From Terriglobia bacterium (GTDB lineage Bacteria > Acidobacteriota > Terriglobia > Acidiferrales > UBA7541), in assembly GCA_020073585.1 (NCBI GenBank), contig JAIQEV010000004.1:1-64000 (forward strand): DNA of 64,000 bases, written 5' to 3'. The notes under the pieces were generated by a model that was given only the letters and a program-made list of their open reading frames with translations, searched no databases and was not told where the DNA came from. Each line of letters opens with the position of its first letter. Within the stretch, counting starts at the first letter, position 1. A program made the position numbers and the translations under genes. Positions 34,819-43,517 of this stretch are shown in pieces.

Positions 34819-35235
34819 ATGCGTTTCTCCAGGTATTTCATGGCAGGCAGCGTGATGCTCGGCGGGCTGTTGCTTCTCGGACAACTCCCGCGAGTGGCGC
34901 GCGGCGGGCCGAAGGTCATCAACGTGATCGCGGATAAGGACAACCGTTTCAAGATCCCCGGACAGACCAAGCCCGTCATCACCGTGAAGGCCGGCGAGGT
35001 CATCCGCTTGCGCATCACGGCGCACAAGGCCAGCGAGTGGGACAAGGACGGAACCGTCCATAGCTTCACGATCAAGGAACTGAAAGATCAGGGCTGGGAT
35101 CTGCGGCTGAAAGAGGGCGTCCAGGAATTTACCCTGGTGGCGCCGAGCGACCCCGGGGAGTATCTGATCGAGTGCACGGTGAAATGCGGCGACGGACACG
35201 ATGACATGAGAATGAGCCTGGTCGTTACCCAATAA
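34819..35235 (+). CDS. Stand-alone CuA-type cupredoxin
   Basis: A 138-residue exported protein. A signal or anchor (YFMAGSVMLGGLLLLGQL) is followed by a single cupredoxin domain. The C-terminal loop reads C119-TVK-C123-GDG-H127-DD-M130, exactly the C-x3-C-x3-H-x2-M ligand spacing of the binuclear CuA centre in cytochrome oxidase subunit II and NosZ. The remaining ligand is probably H81 in TVHSFTI. The Glu/Trp carbonyl position of the loop differs (Gly/Asp here). It should shuttle electrons in the periplasm. There is no oxidase subunit I nearby, and the gene sits with Fe-S/NrfD/cytochrome genes. The ATG at 34819 has a strong site (GGAGGTGAGG). Confidence 0.8.
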   Translation: MRFSRYFMAGSVMLGGLLLLGQLPRVARGGPKVINVIADKDNRFKIPGQTKPVITVKAGEVIRLRITAHKASEWDKDGTVHSFTIKELKDQGWDLRLKEGVQEFTLVAPSDPGEYLIECTVKCGDGHDDMRMSLVVTQ

Positions 35236-35244
35236 GGACATCCC

Positions 35245-36063
35245 ATGACCCTTCCTCGTAGAAGCTTTTTCCAATTCCTGGCCCGCGGAACCGGGGCCGT
35301 CGTCGCTTCGTGGGCGGCCGTGAAGGGCATCTCGGCCACGATGTTCCGCGAGGTGCTTCCGGCGCGTTCCGTGGCGCCCACCAATCAAAAGTGGGTGATG
35401 GTGATTGATCTGGCGAAATGCGACGGCTGCCGGGATTGCACCCGCGCCTGCGGCACCATGCACTTTGTTCCGCCCATGCAGGAATGGGTCAAGGTTTTCG
35501 AAGTGCTCGACAACCCGGCGGCGGGCCGCTATTTCCTGCCGCGGCCCTGCATGCAGTGCGACAACCCGCCCTGCGTGCGCGGCTGTCCGGTGGGCGCGAC
35601 CTTCAAACGCACCGACGGCATCGTGATGATGGACCAGGAGCGCTGCATCGGCTGCCGCAACTGCATCGCGCAATGCCCGTACTCCGCGCGCTCGTTCAAT
35701 TGGGGAGAACCGCAGCACACCGCGGCGGAACTCTCCATGCCGTACTCGATGGAGTACAACTACCCGCACCGCAAGGGCGTCGTCGAGAAATGCATCTTCT
35801 GCCCCCACATGCTGCGCGCGGGCAAGCTGCCCGCGTGTGCGCAAGGGTGCAAGATGGGCGCCATCTATTTCGGGGATGAGCTGGAGGACGCGGTCACGAA
35901 CAGCAAGGGCGAAACGATTCCCTTCACAAAAATTGCCAAGCGCGGCGCGGCGTTCCGCCTGCTGGAAGAACTGGGAACGGAGCCGCGCGTCTACTACCTT
36001 CCTCCGGCGAGCCGGAAGTATCCCACGCCGGATGAAAAGAAGGCACTGGAGATGCATTCGTGA
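35245..36063 (+). CDS. Periplasmic four-cluster ferredoxin subunit (NrfC/DmsB-like)
   Basis: A 272-residue Fe-S protein with a Tat-type signal (PRRSFFQFLARGTGAVVASWA). Sixteen cysteines are arranged as four cluster motifs: C59/62/65/69, C102/105/110/114, C134/137/140/144 and C183/186/198/202. This is the standard pattern of NrfC/PsrB/HybA electron-transfer subunits. It would pass electrons between the NrfD-type membrane subunit and periplasmic cytochromes or the CuA protein. The start is the ATG at 35245, ten bases after the CuA gene stop. The stop overlaps the next start (GTGA). No molybdopterin catalytic subunit accompanies it, unlike Psr/Dms/ActB systems. Confidence 0.9.
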   Translation: MTLPRRSFFQFLARGTGAVVASWAAVKGISATMFREVLPARSVAPTNQKWVMVIDLAKCDGCRDCTRACGTMHFVPPMQEWVKVFEVLDNPAAGRYFLPRPCMQCDNPPCVRGCPVGATFKRTDGIVMMDQERCIGCRNCIAQCPYSARSFNWGEPQHTAAELSMPYSMEYNYPHRKGVVEKCIFCPHMLRAGKLPACAQGCKMGAIYFGDELEDAVTNSKGETIPFTKIAKRGAAFRLLEELGTEPRVYYLPPASRKYPTPDEKKALEMHS

Positions 36064-38102
36064 TTTCCAAACGAGAAGAGCATTTACTCAGCACCCTCAC
36101 GGAAACCTCCGGGCGGTTCTATCGGTGGATTGCCCTGCTTCTGGCCATCGTGCTGTGGGGGCTCTATGCCTACGTGCATCAGTTGCGCCACGGCCTGGTC
36201 GTAACCGGGATGCGCGATGAAGTTTCCTGGGGCCTGTACATCACCAACTTTGTCTTCTTCATCGGCATCAGCCATGCCGGCACCCTGATTTCCGCCATCC
36301 TGCGCGTCACGCATACGGAATGGCGGCGCCCCATCACCCGGCTGGCCGAAGCCATCACCGTGTTTGCGCTGTGCATTGGAGGGCCGATGGTGATCATCGA
36401 CCTCGGCCGCCCGGAGCGCATGCTCAACCTGTTCCGCTACGGCCGCATTCAATCGCCGATTCTCTGGGACGTGCTTTCGGTCTCCACCTACCTGACCGGT
36501 TGCATTCTCTACCTGTACATCCCGATGATTCCGGATTTCGCCATGCTGGCCGAGCGGTCGAGCCTGGGGGCGTGGCGGCGGCGCTTGTACAAGAAACTTT
36601 CCCTGGGCTGGACGGGCAGCCCGCAGCAGTGGACCCTGCTGGAACGTTCCATTTCGGTGATGGCCGTGGTCATTATTCCCTTGGCCATTTCCGTGCACAC
36701 CGTCGTCTCCTGGATTTTTGCGATGACCCTGCGGCCCGGCTGGAATAGCAGCATCTTCGGCCCCTACTTTGTCGTGGGCGCCATCTACTCCGGTGCGGCG
36801 GCGGTGATTTTCTCGATGTACGTGCTGCGGCGTGTGCTGCGCTTGCAGGATTATCTGCAGCCCGTGCACTTCCGCAATCTGGGGCTGCTGCTGCTCTCTT
36901 TCGCGCTGCTGTACCTGTACTTCAACATCAACGAATACCTGACCATGGGCTACAAGTTCGAAGGGATTGAGAAGGAATATCTCACGCGGCTCTTCTTCGG
37001 GGATTACGCGCCGATGTTCTGGACCGTGCAGGCCGTCGGCGTCTTCATCCCCGCGCTGCTGTTAATGGCCGTGCTGGGACTGGGCCGCCATCAGTCCTTC
37101 ACTATTCCCGGGGTCGCGCTGGCTTCGTTTTTGGCCATTGTGGGCGCCTGGGCCAAGCGCTATCTCATCGTGGTTCCCACGCTCTCGAGCCCCTTCCTTC
37201 CCGGGCAAAGGATTCCCTGGGAATGGACGCACTATCGGCCCACCTGGGTGGAATGGTCCGTCACCGCGGCGGCCGTGGCCGTGTTTCTGCTGATCTATGC
37301 GCTGTTCTCCAAGCTCTTCCCGATGGTCTCCATTTGGGAGACGCGCGATCCGGACGCAGTCCCGGTGGAGGCGGAAGCTGCGGCGCCCGCCCCTCGCGGC
37401 TGGGGCGCTATTTCCTCGATCCCGATCATCCTGATCACGCTGACGCTCGCGGGGGCCAGCCTGGCCCATGCCGGCGAGACCCGCAAGCCCCGGAAACCTG
37501 CGCCGACCGCGCTCTCCTTGGAATGGCAAGCTCTCCCGGCGGACAAACTTGCGGCGGCCTCGGCGGAGGAAGAACCGCCGGATGCCATCACTGCCGGACG
37601 AGTGCAGCACAGCCTTTCGCAACTTTTCGGACAACTGCATTTCGGATCCAAGAATGCCGAAGAGCAGAAGCCGCCCTCCGCAATCGCCCTGAAGGCCACG
37701 TTGAAGGATGAGCGGGGAGCTCCTGTTGCCATGCAGCCGGTGAGCTTTTCCTTGCGCACCTCCTTTGGCCTTGTCCAGTACGGGAGCAGACCAACCAATG
37801 AAGAAGGAAAAGCGGAATTGGTTGTGCGCGAGCGGCGCTACGGCCGGTACCCGGTGCTGGTCGCCTATGGCGGGGATGAAGCCTTCGGCGGCACCCGCGC
37901 CGAGATCTCGGTGGATTTTGGCTTGCGTCCGGCTCCGGGGCTGCCCACCGCGGGCGTGCTTATCGCGCCGTACGCCACGGCCGCCATCGGCCTGCCCTTC
38001 GTGATCTTTTACGGGATCATGTGGGTGGTGTATTTGTACGCCTTTGGCTACTTGATCCTCTGGCGCGTGCGCCGTGCGGGGCGTGAGAAACATCCCAACT
38101 GA
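36060..38102 (+). CDS. NrfD-type quinol-interacting membrane subunit fused to an Ig-like domain
   Basis: A 680-residue protein starting at GTG 36060. Residues 20-425 form the NrfD/PsrC/ActC fold (about nine or ten helices), with the usual WGLYITNFVFFIGISHAGT and DLGRPERMLNLFRYGRIQSPILWD. It should bind menaquinol/quinone. The remainder is unusual. Residues 449-472 look exactly like a cleavable signal peptide (SSIPIILITLTLAGASLAHA), followed by a linker. Then comes an Ig/CarboxypepD-reg-like beta-sandwich (about 535-628, KATLKDERGAPVAMQPVSF, TNEEGKAELVVRERRYG) and a last membrane helix (635-665). So two once-separate proteins seem fused. It overlaps the Fe-S gene by four bases and forms a complex with it by context. 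Confidence 0.85.
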   Translation: MISKREEHLLSTLTETSGRFYRWIALLLAIVLWGLYAYVHQLRHGLVVTGMRDEVSWGLYITNFVFFIGISHAGTLISAILRVTHTEWRRPITRLAEAITVFALCIGGPMVIIDLGRPERMLNLFRYGRIQSPILWDVLSVSTYLTGCILYLYIPMIPDFAMLAERSSLGAWRRRLYKKLSLGWTGSPQQWTLLERSISVMAVVIIPLAISVHTVVSWIFAMTLRPGWNSSIFGPYFVVGAIYSGAAAVIFSMYVLRRVLRLQDYLQPVHFRNLGLLLLSFALLYLYFNINEYLTMGYKFEGIEKEYLTRLFFGDYAPMFWTVQAVGVFIPALLLMAVLGLGRHQSFTIPGVALASFLAIVGAWAKRYLIVVPTLSSPFLPGQRIPWEWTHYRPTWVEWSVTAAAVAVFLLIYALFSKLFPMVSIWETRDPDAVPVEAEAAAPAPRGWGAISSIPIILITLTLAGASLAHAGETRKPRKPAPTALSLEWQALPADKLAAASAEEEPPDAITAGRVQHSLSQLFGQLHFGSKNAEEQKPPSAIALKATLKDERGAPVAMQPVSFSLRTSFGLVQYGSRPTNEEGKAELVVRERRYGRYPVLVAYGGDEAFGGTRAEISVDFGLRPAPGLPTAGVLIAPYATAAIGLPFVIFYGIMWVVYLYAFGYLILWRVRRAGREKHPN

Positions 38103-38216
38103 CCGCTGCGCGTCCGCCGGGCGGCGATCCAGTCGCGCGCCGGAACCAACCGCTTTTTGCATGCGCTAAGCCAGGGAGCAAGCACAGTCCGGGCAATTGC
38201 GTAAGGCAGGTGACGG

Positions 38217-40322
38217 ATGAGTGGAAACAGGTTGCAGGGCGCATGCAAAACGCATCGGACGTCTGCGCTTGCACAATTCAATTCCTGGCTGACCCTTCGC
38301 CGCCTCTCCTTATGCCTTTCCGTGCCCGTGCTGTGTGCAGCGCTGCTGCTGGCAGCCCGAGCAGGATTCGGGCAGGCGAATCCCGCGGCGGTGGCAGACC
38401 CGCACCCCGGCGCGGAGCAAGTGTGGACGCCGCAGTTGAACGCGGCGGAGCGCTGCACGGCGTGCCATCCGGGAGTCGCACCGCCCAGCGCCGCGCGGCC
38501 CTCTATCCAGCAGCCGGGCCGCGTTGATCCGCTTGTCCCCCATCACACGAAGGACTGGGGCTGCACCGTGTGTCACCGCGGCCAGGGCGCCGCCGCAGAA
38601 AAGGAGCAGGCCCACCAGCCCGAGCTCGCTCCGGCGCAACCCCTCCTTCCCACCCGCTACCTGCAGGCTTCCTGCGGCATCTGCCATCGCGCGGATCTCC
38701 CGGATACTCCCGATCTGAACCGGGGCCGCCTGCTGCTCGGTGAATTCCGCTGCGTGGGCTGCCACCGCCTGGAGGGGATCGAGCGCCCCGCCATGCTCGG
38801 TCCGGACCTGACCGACATCGGAAACAAAGTCAGCGCCGAGTGGATCTACAAGTGGCTGAAAGAGCCGCGCACGATCATCGATGATTCGGGCAACACCGCA
38901 GTGAACGGCTACCAAATGGAGCCGCGCATGCCGCAGTTCCGCCTGAACGAGGAGGAACTCCGGAACCTCACCGCGTACTTGAGTTCCCTGCGCGGCAAGC
39001 CGGTGGAACCCTATGCGTTCGATCCCAAAGTGGTGGCCGCCCTGGAAAACAGCCCGGATCTGGTGGATCAAGGCGAAGCCCGCTTCCGCCAGATGTTCTG
39101 TACCACCTGCCATTCCCTGGCCGTTACCCGCGGCGGCGAGACCAAGCTCATTGGCGGAGACATCGGACCCGAAATGACCAAGGTCGGCAGCAAGACGAAC
39201 CCGGCCTGGCTGGCGGCCTGGCTCCGCAATCCGCAGGCCTTTCTCCCGAAGAGCAAGATGCCGCGCTACGAGTGGTCGGATCAGGACCTGTACGTGGTCA
39301 CTCGTTATATCAGCGCAAAACTGACGGACCCGGACTTGCTCCAAGGGGTTCCGAAACTGGACGCGGCCACTCCGGAACAGATCCGTCTCGGCCGCCGGGT
39401 GTTCCTGAAGAAAGGATGCGGGAGCTGCCACGCCGTTCCGGGCGCCAAGCTGCAAGAAGATTTTGGCCCGAACCTTGTCAGTTTGGGAGCGGAGAGTATT
39501 TCCCATCTGCACTTCGGCGATGCCAAGATTCCCCGCAGCCTGACCGCCTATCTGCAGGCGAAAATCGGCGACCCGCTCTCGGTGAATCCCACTGCGGATA
39601 TGCCGCAGTATCGTTTCAACTCCGCGGACCTGGATGCGATCACGACGGCGCTGCTGAGCATGACGGGCGCTCCCGGGAGCGGCGGGATGGAGCGCTTGAT
39701 TGTGCCGCGCACGCCAGCGGAGTTTCACCCTGCCGGCGCATTCGCGCAGGTCTATGAGCGATACCAATGCGATGCCTGCCACCAGTTCAACGGTTACGGC
39801 GGGACGCTCGCGACGGACCTCTCGTATGAAGGCAGCCGCGCGCAGCGCCAGTGGCTGATCGACTTTCTGAAGAACCCGCAGACTCTGCGTCCCAGTCTCA
39901 TACTGCGCATGCCGCAGTTCAACATGACCGGCCAGGAAGCTGCCATCGTGGCCGACTTCATCGGCCGGAATCTCCGGAGTCCCGCGGTAAATCCCGCCGG
40001 CGTGGACCCCGCGCAGTTCACGCCGCAGATGGCGGCGCTGGGCAAGCAGCTTTACGAAGTGAAGTATCAGTGCCAGGCCTGCCATTCCATCGGGGCGGGC
40101 GGCGGATACGTCGGACCCGAGTTGAGCAACGTGGGCAACTGGATGACGGCGGCCTGGATCGCAGCGTGGCTGAAGGACCCGCAGGCGCTGCTGCCCGGGG
40201 GCATCGAGCCGCGCCGCGCTCTGACCGAAGACGAGATCAAGGCGCTCACGGCGTATCTGGTGAGTTTGCGGCAGAGCGAGCCGGCGGGACGCGCGGCCGC
40301 GGCCGCAGGAGTGGGGCAATGA
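38217..40322 (+). CDS. Octaheme c-type cytochrome
   Basis: A 701-residue exported protein with eight CXXCH sites (Cys at about 80, 116, 153, 179, 295, 401, 518, 619). An N-terminal signal or anchor (LSLCLSVPVLCAALLLAA) precedes a triheme module (CTACH, CTVCHRGQG, CGICH). Then come four or five tandem class I cytochrome-c units, each with a GP.L...G..v...W...WL..P and MP.f.l...E...L..YL pattern supplying a distal Met. The same triheme module opens the pentaheme cytochrome of the nos cluster at 53.8-55 kb. It is probably the periplasmic electron acceptor/wire of the NrfD-FeS complex. The start is the ATG at 38217 with AAGGCAGG upstream. It overlaps the next gene (ATGA). Confidence 0.88.
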   Translation: MSGNRLQGACKTHRTSALAQFNSWLTLRRLSLCLSVPVLCAALLLAARAGFGQANPAAVADPHPGAEQVWTPQLNAAERCTACHPGVAPPSAARPSIQQPGRVDPLVPHHTKDWGCTVCHRGQGAAAEKEQAHQPELAPAQPLLPTRYLQASCGICHRADLPDTPDLNRGRLLLGEFRCVGCHRLEGIERPAMLGPDLTDIGNKVSAEWIYKWLKEPRTIIDDSGNTAVNGYQMEPRMPQFRLNEEELRNLTAYLSSLRGKPVEPYAFDPKVVAALENSPDLVDQGEARFRQMFCTTCHSLAVTRGGETKLIGGDIGPEMTKVGSKTNPAWLAAWLRNPQAFLPKSKMPRYEWSDQDLYVVTRYISAKLTDPDLLQGVPKLDAATPEQIRLGRRVFLKKGCGSCHAVPGAKLQEDFGPNLVSLGAESISHLHFGDAKIPRSLTAYLQAKIGDPLSVNPTADMPQYRFNSADLDAITTALLSMTGAPGSGGMERLIVPRTPAEFHPAGAFAQVYERYQCDACHQFNGYGGTLATDLSYEGSRAQRQWLIDFLKNPQTLRPSLILRMPQFNMTGQEAAIVADFIGRNLRSPAVNPAGVDPAQFTPQMAALGKQLYEVKYQCQACHSIGAGGGYVGPELSNVGNWMTAAWIAAWLKDPQALLPGGIEPRRALTEDEIKALTAYLVSLRQSEPAGRAAAAAGVGQ

Positions 40323-40786
40323 GGAAGCACTTTGCGTTTGTCGCTCTGGCTCTCTGTCTGGGTGCCGGCTTTTCCGCGTACCGCGGAGGCGCCGCGGCGC
40401 AAGCCGATCCGCGGCAAAAAGCGTATGCGACGGAGCCCGACTGGAACGACCCGCAACGCCTGATCCCGCTGAATTATCAGCAGGCGCGGGGCAAGCGCCT
40501 GTTCTATCAATATTGCGTCTGGTGCCATGCGGATGCGACTCCGGCTGGACCCTCCAACCGCGCGAACCTGAACCCGGTACCGCCCTTGCTGAATGACGGA
40601 GCCGCCCTAAACGGGAAAAGCGACGAATTTCTGCTGGAAATCACCACCCTGGGGGGCAGCGCGATGGGGAAATCGGCGATGATGCCTCCTTATGGACGGA
40701 CGCTGACCCGCGAGGAAATTCAGGCGTTGATCGCCTTTGCTCGTGCGATTGCACAGCCGCCCTATCAGCCTCCGGCCCCGCGATAA
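40319..40786 (+). CDS. Monoheme cytochrome c
   Basis: A 155-residue exported class I cytochrome c. The signal peptide (FAFVALALCLGAGFSAYRG) is followed by a single heme site CVWCH near residue 66. A Met-containing distal segment (GSAMGKSAMMPPYG) and the closing helix TREEIQALIAFARAIA follow. The ATG at 40319 overlaps the octaheme gene stop, so expression is coupled. This is the last gene of the CuA/NrfD operon. It could be the mobile carrier that takes electrons from the complex to a terminal enzyme. ActE of alternative complex III holds an equivalent role, but close homology is not shown. Confidence 0.88.
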   Translation: MRKHFAFVALALCLGAGFSAYRGGAAAQADPRQKAYATEPDWNDPQRLIPLNYQQARGKRLFYQYCVWCHADATPAGPSNRANLNPVPPLLNDGAALNGKSDEFLLEITTLGGSAMGKSAMMPPYGRTLTREEIQALIAFARAIAQPPYQPPAPR

Positions 40787-41335
40787 CCGGAACACTCAGG
40801 CAGGTAAGCACCAAGCGCGCTATTCTTATCGTCGAACCGACCCGTTCATTTCCAACTCGGCACACCAGGACAGATTTGGCACCGCCACCGGCCGGCATTT
40901 CCAACCACGGCTTCAAGAACCAACCAAGTCTTTGATTCAACGACTCTAAATGGACCCGCGCAAGCTTTCATTGGGCTTTGGCGTGCCCGGTTTGTGAACC
41001 GCGAGCTCTCGGCACTGGCATACGTGGAGGGAACGAATACCGCGGCGTCGCTGCTGTTCCCAAAGAGAATCTCGTAGTTATTGATTCAGACCGGGGCAGA
41101 AGTCCCAAAACCGAAATCTGTTTCCTGAATGGAACAATTCTACGGTTTGGAGAGTTTTTCTAAATCCCTGATTCCGGGAGAGTTGCAAGCGCTTCCGGGG
41201 AAAAGATTTGGCCATTCGGCTGCTTTGTTTGGGAGAGACCTGACCCTGTCGACGGCGCACTTTCCGAGTCACGCTGATCGAGCCATGCCGCCTCTTGCCT
41301 GAAAGTGCTCTGCTGCCAGCATAAGGAGCATCCCC
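40787..41335. other. Non-coding stretch between the respiratory operon and the TonB receptor
   Basis: About 550 bases without a convincing gene. Short frames exist but have no homology-like features or sites. It must hold the promoter of the receptor/YfiR/kinase unit. I see no clear terminator after 40786 and no confident promoter. The last bases carry AAGGAG (41323-41328). Confidence 0.4.
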
Positions 41336-43504
41336 ATGATGCGCACAGTCCGCTCCGAGGAGGGAATCCTCGGACGCGAAGGGCCTCCACATGCACGAAT
41401 GAGCACGGGGTACGACTTCGGGCACGCAGGGGTTGCGCCCAGATCATTGCCGGGACGAATGCAGTTGCCAGCGATTTGTGCACTTATGCCAGGGGCCAAC
41501 CGCCGCCGGGTCAGCCTGACGGCGGCGGTGTGTGCGCTCGCAGTTTTCCTGGCGCTGCCGGCGGCCGCGCAGGAACCCCCTCCGGATCTAACCGAGTTGA
41601 GCCTGGAAGAGCTCATGACCATCGAGGTCGAGACCGTCTACGGGGCCTCCAAATTTGCGCAAAAAGTGACCGAGGCGCCGGCTTCGGTCACCATCGTCAC
41701 CGCCGATGAAATTCAAAAGTATGGTTACCGGACCCTGGCGGACATTGTGCGCAGTGTGCCCGGCTTCTACGTCTATTACGACCGGAGTCACAGCTACGTG
41801 GGTCTTCGTGGATTAGCCGAACCGGGGAGTTTCAACCCCCGCATTCTTTTGCTGATCGATGGGCACCGCGCCAATGACAACATCTTCGACCAGGCTTACC
41901 TCGGTACGGAGGGCATTGTCGACGTGGACTTGATCGACCGTGTGGAATTCATCCGCGGACCGGGCTCTTCGCTCTACGGCTCGAATGCCTTCCTGGGGGT
42001 CATCAACATTCTAATGAAGCGCGGACGGAACCTGAAGGGCGCCGAGATGTCCGCAAGTGCGGCGAGCTTGGATACCTATCAAGGGCGCCTCAGCTACGGA
42101 GCGCAGTTCTCGAACGGCGTGGAAATGCTGGTGTCCGGCACGATGTACGATAGCCACGGGAACCGCAAGCTCTACTACCCGGAATTCGATTCGCCACGGA
42201 GCAACCACGGCATAGCGGAAGATGCGGATGGTGACCGGTTTCAGGCTGTGCTTGCGGATTTTGCTTTCCGGGACTTCCGTTTGCGGGGAGTTTACCACGC
42301 CAGAGAGAAACAGATCCCCACTGCCACGTACTCGGTCTTCAATGATCCGCGCGTACGGACCGATCACAGCCAGAGCTATCTTGATCTGAAGTACGAGCAC
42401 ACCTTCCGCGATTCTTGGAGTGTTCTCGCCCGGGTGTTCTACGACCGCTTTGAAGCCCACGGAACATATATCTATGACATAAGCGGCCAGGGGATCCCGC
42501 CATTCAACGTCAATAGGAATCTTGCGCATGGCGAATGGTGGGGCCTGGAGTCCAGTGTCTCCAGGAAAATTGCGGGGAAGCACCATCTCACGCTGGGAAC
42601 CGAATACCGTGATAACCTGCGGCAAAACCAGAAAAACTACGACGAAAATCCCTTTATCCTGAACGTTGACGACCAGCGGAGTTCCAAGAACTGGGCGCTC
42701 TATGTCCAGGACGAATTCCGCATCCGGAAGGACCTGACCCTCTCCGCCGGATTGCGCTACGACCACTACTCGACCTTTGGCGGCACGGCCAACCCGCGGC
42801 TGGGTCTGATTTACAGCCCGTGGAAAAAGACGGCGTTCAAGATTCTCTACGGGCAGGCGTTTCGCGCCCCCAGTCCGTTTGAGTTCTACTTCGTCATCGG
42901 TCCCGGTCCGAAGCGCGATCTCCATCCGGAACAGATCAAGACCGTGGAACTGGTCTTTGAGCGTTATCAGGGCAAGCACCTGCGCCTGTCGGTCGGCGGG
43001 TTCTACGACCAGATGCACAATTTGCTGGCCTATCAGGTTTTTCCCGATATCGGCATGGTCCAATTCACCAACTGGGACCACGTCCATGGCAAGGGCCTGG
43101 AAGGAGAGCTGGAAGGAAAGTGGTCGAACGGTGTTTCCGGCCGCATCTCTTACGCGATTCAACAAACCGAGAATGACCAGACCGGGCAGTTCCTGACCAA
43201 CTCGCCCCGTCATCTGGCCAAGGCCAATCTGATCCTGCCGCTGGCAAAAAAGAAGCTTTTTGCGGGCCTGGAAAGCCAGTTCGTCAGCCGCAGAGGAACC
43301 GAGCAAAACACGGCAGTGGGCGGCTATTTCGTCACGAACATAACGCTGTTCGGCCAGAAGCTCTGGAAAGGCCTGGCGGTATCCGCGAGCGCTTACAACC
43401 TCTTCGACAAGCGCTATGCCGACCCGGCCTCGGCGGATTTTCGCCAGCAAGCGATTCCTCAGGACGGCAGAAGCTTGCGCATCAAACTGACTTGGCGGTT
43501 TTAA
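41336..43504 (+). CDS. TonB-dependent receptor of the YfiR-associated type
   Basis: A TonB-dependent outer-membrane receptor with plug (APASVTIVTADEIQKYGYR, PGFYVYYDRSHSYVGLRG, VEFIRGPGSSLYGSNAFLG) and a 22-strand-type barrel ending LKLTWRF-like IKLTWRF. Its mature N-terminus carries LTELSLEELMTIEVETVYGA, typical of receptors encoded with YfiR-like proteins. The start is uncertain. ATG 41336 has an excellent AAGGAG site, but the signal peptide (RRRVSLTAAVCALAVFLALPAAAQ) begins only about 57 residues later. ATGs at 41459 or 41486 would place it normally, though without clear sites. The YfiR-like gene follows after 13 bases. Its ligand is unknown, possibly a siderophore, vitamin or metal complex. 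Confidence 0.85.
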   Translation: MMRTVRSEEGILGREGPPHARMSTGYDFGHAGVAPRSLPGRMQLPAICALMPGANRRRVSLTAAVCALAVFLALPAAAQEPPPDLTELSLEELMTIEVETVYGASKFAQKVTEAPASVTIVTADEIQKYGYRTLADIVRSVPGFYVYYDRSHSYVGLRGLAEPGSFNPRILLLIDGHRANDNIFDQAYLGTEGIVDVDLIDRVEFIRGPGSSLYGSNAFLGVINILMKRGRNLKGAEMSASAASLDTYQGRLSYGAQFSNGVEMLVSGTMYDSHGNRKLYYPEFDSPRSNHGIAEDADGDRFQAVLADFAFRDFRLRGVYHAREKQIPTATYSVFNDPRVRTDHSQSYLDLKYEHTFRDSWSVLARVFYDRFEAHGTYIYDISGQGIPPFNVNRNLAHGEWWGLESSVSRKIAGKHHLTLGTEYRDNLRQNQKNYDENPFILNVDDQRSSKNWALYVQDEFRIRKDLTLSAGLRYDHYSTFGGTANPRLGLIYSPWKKTAFKILYGQAFRAPSPFEFYFVIGPGPKRDLHPEQIKTVELVFERYQGKHLRLSVGGFYDQMHNLLAYQVFPDIGMVQFTNWDHVHGKGLEGELEGKWSNGVSGRISYAIQQTENDQTGQFLTNSPRHLAKANLILPLAKKKLFAGLESQFVSRRGTEQNTAVGGYFVTNITLFGQKLWKGLAVSASAYNLFDKRYADPASADFRQQAIPQDGRSLRIKLTWRF

Positions 43505-43517
43505 GGCCATAGGAACA

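Noticed and set aside
40978-41163. Possible 61-residue protein
   Set aside because: No ribosome-binding site, no recognisable pattern, and composition like non-coding sequence.
41340-41450. Possible c-di-GMP (GEMM) riboswitch: cgcacag, a hairpin, then ggacgcgaag-like words
   Set aside because: The key aptamer core (GGCAAACC) is absent and the ribosome-binding site and ATG lie upstream of it, so the likeness is probably chance.
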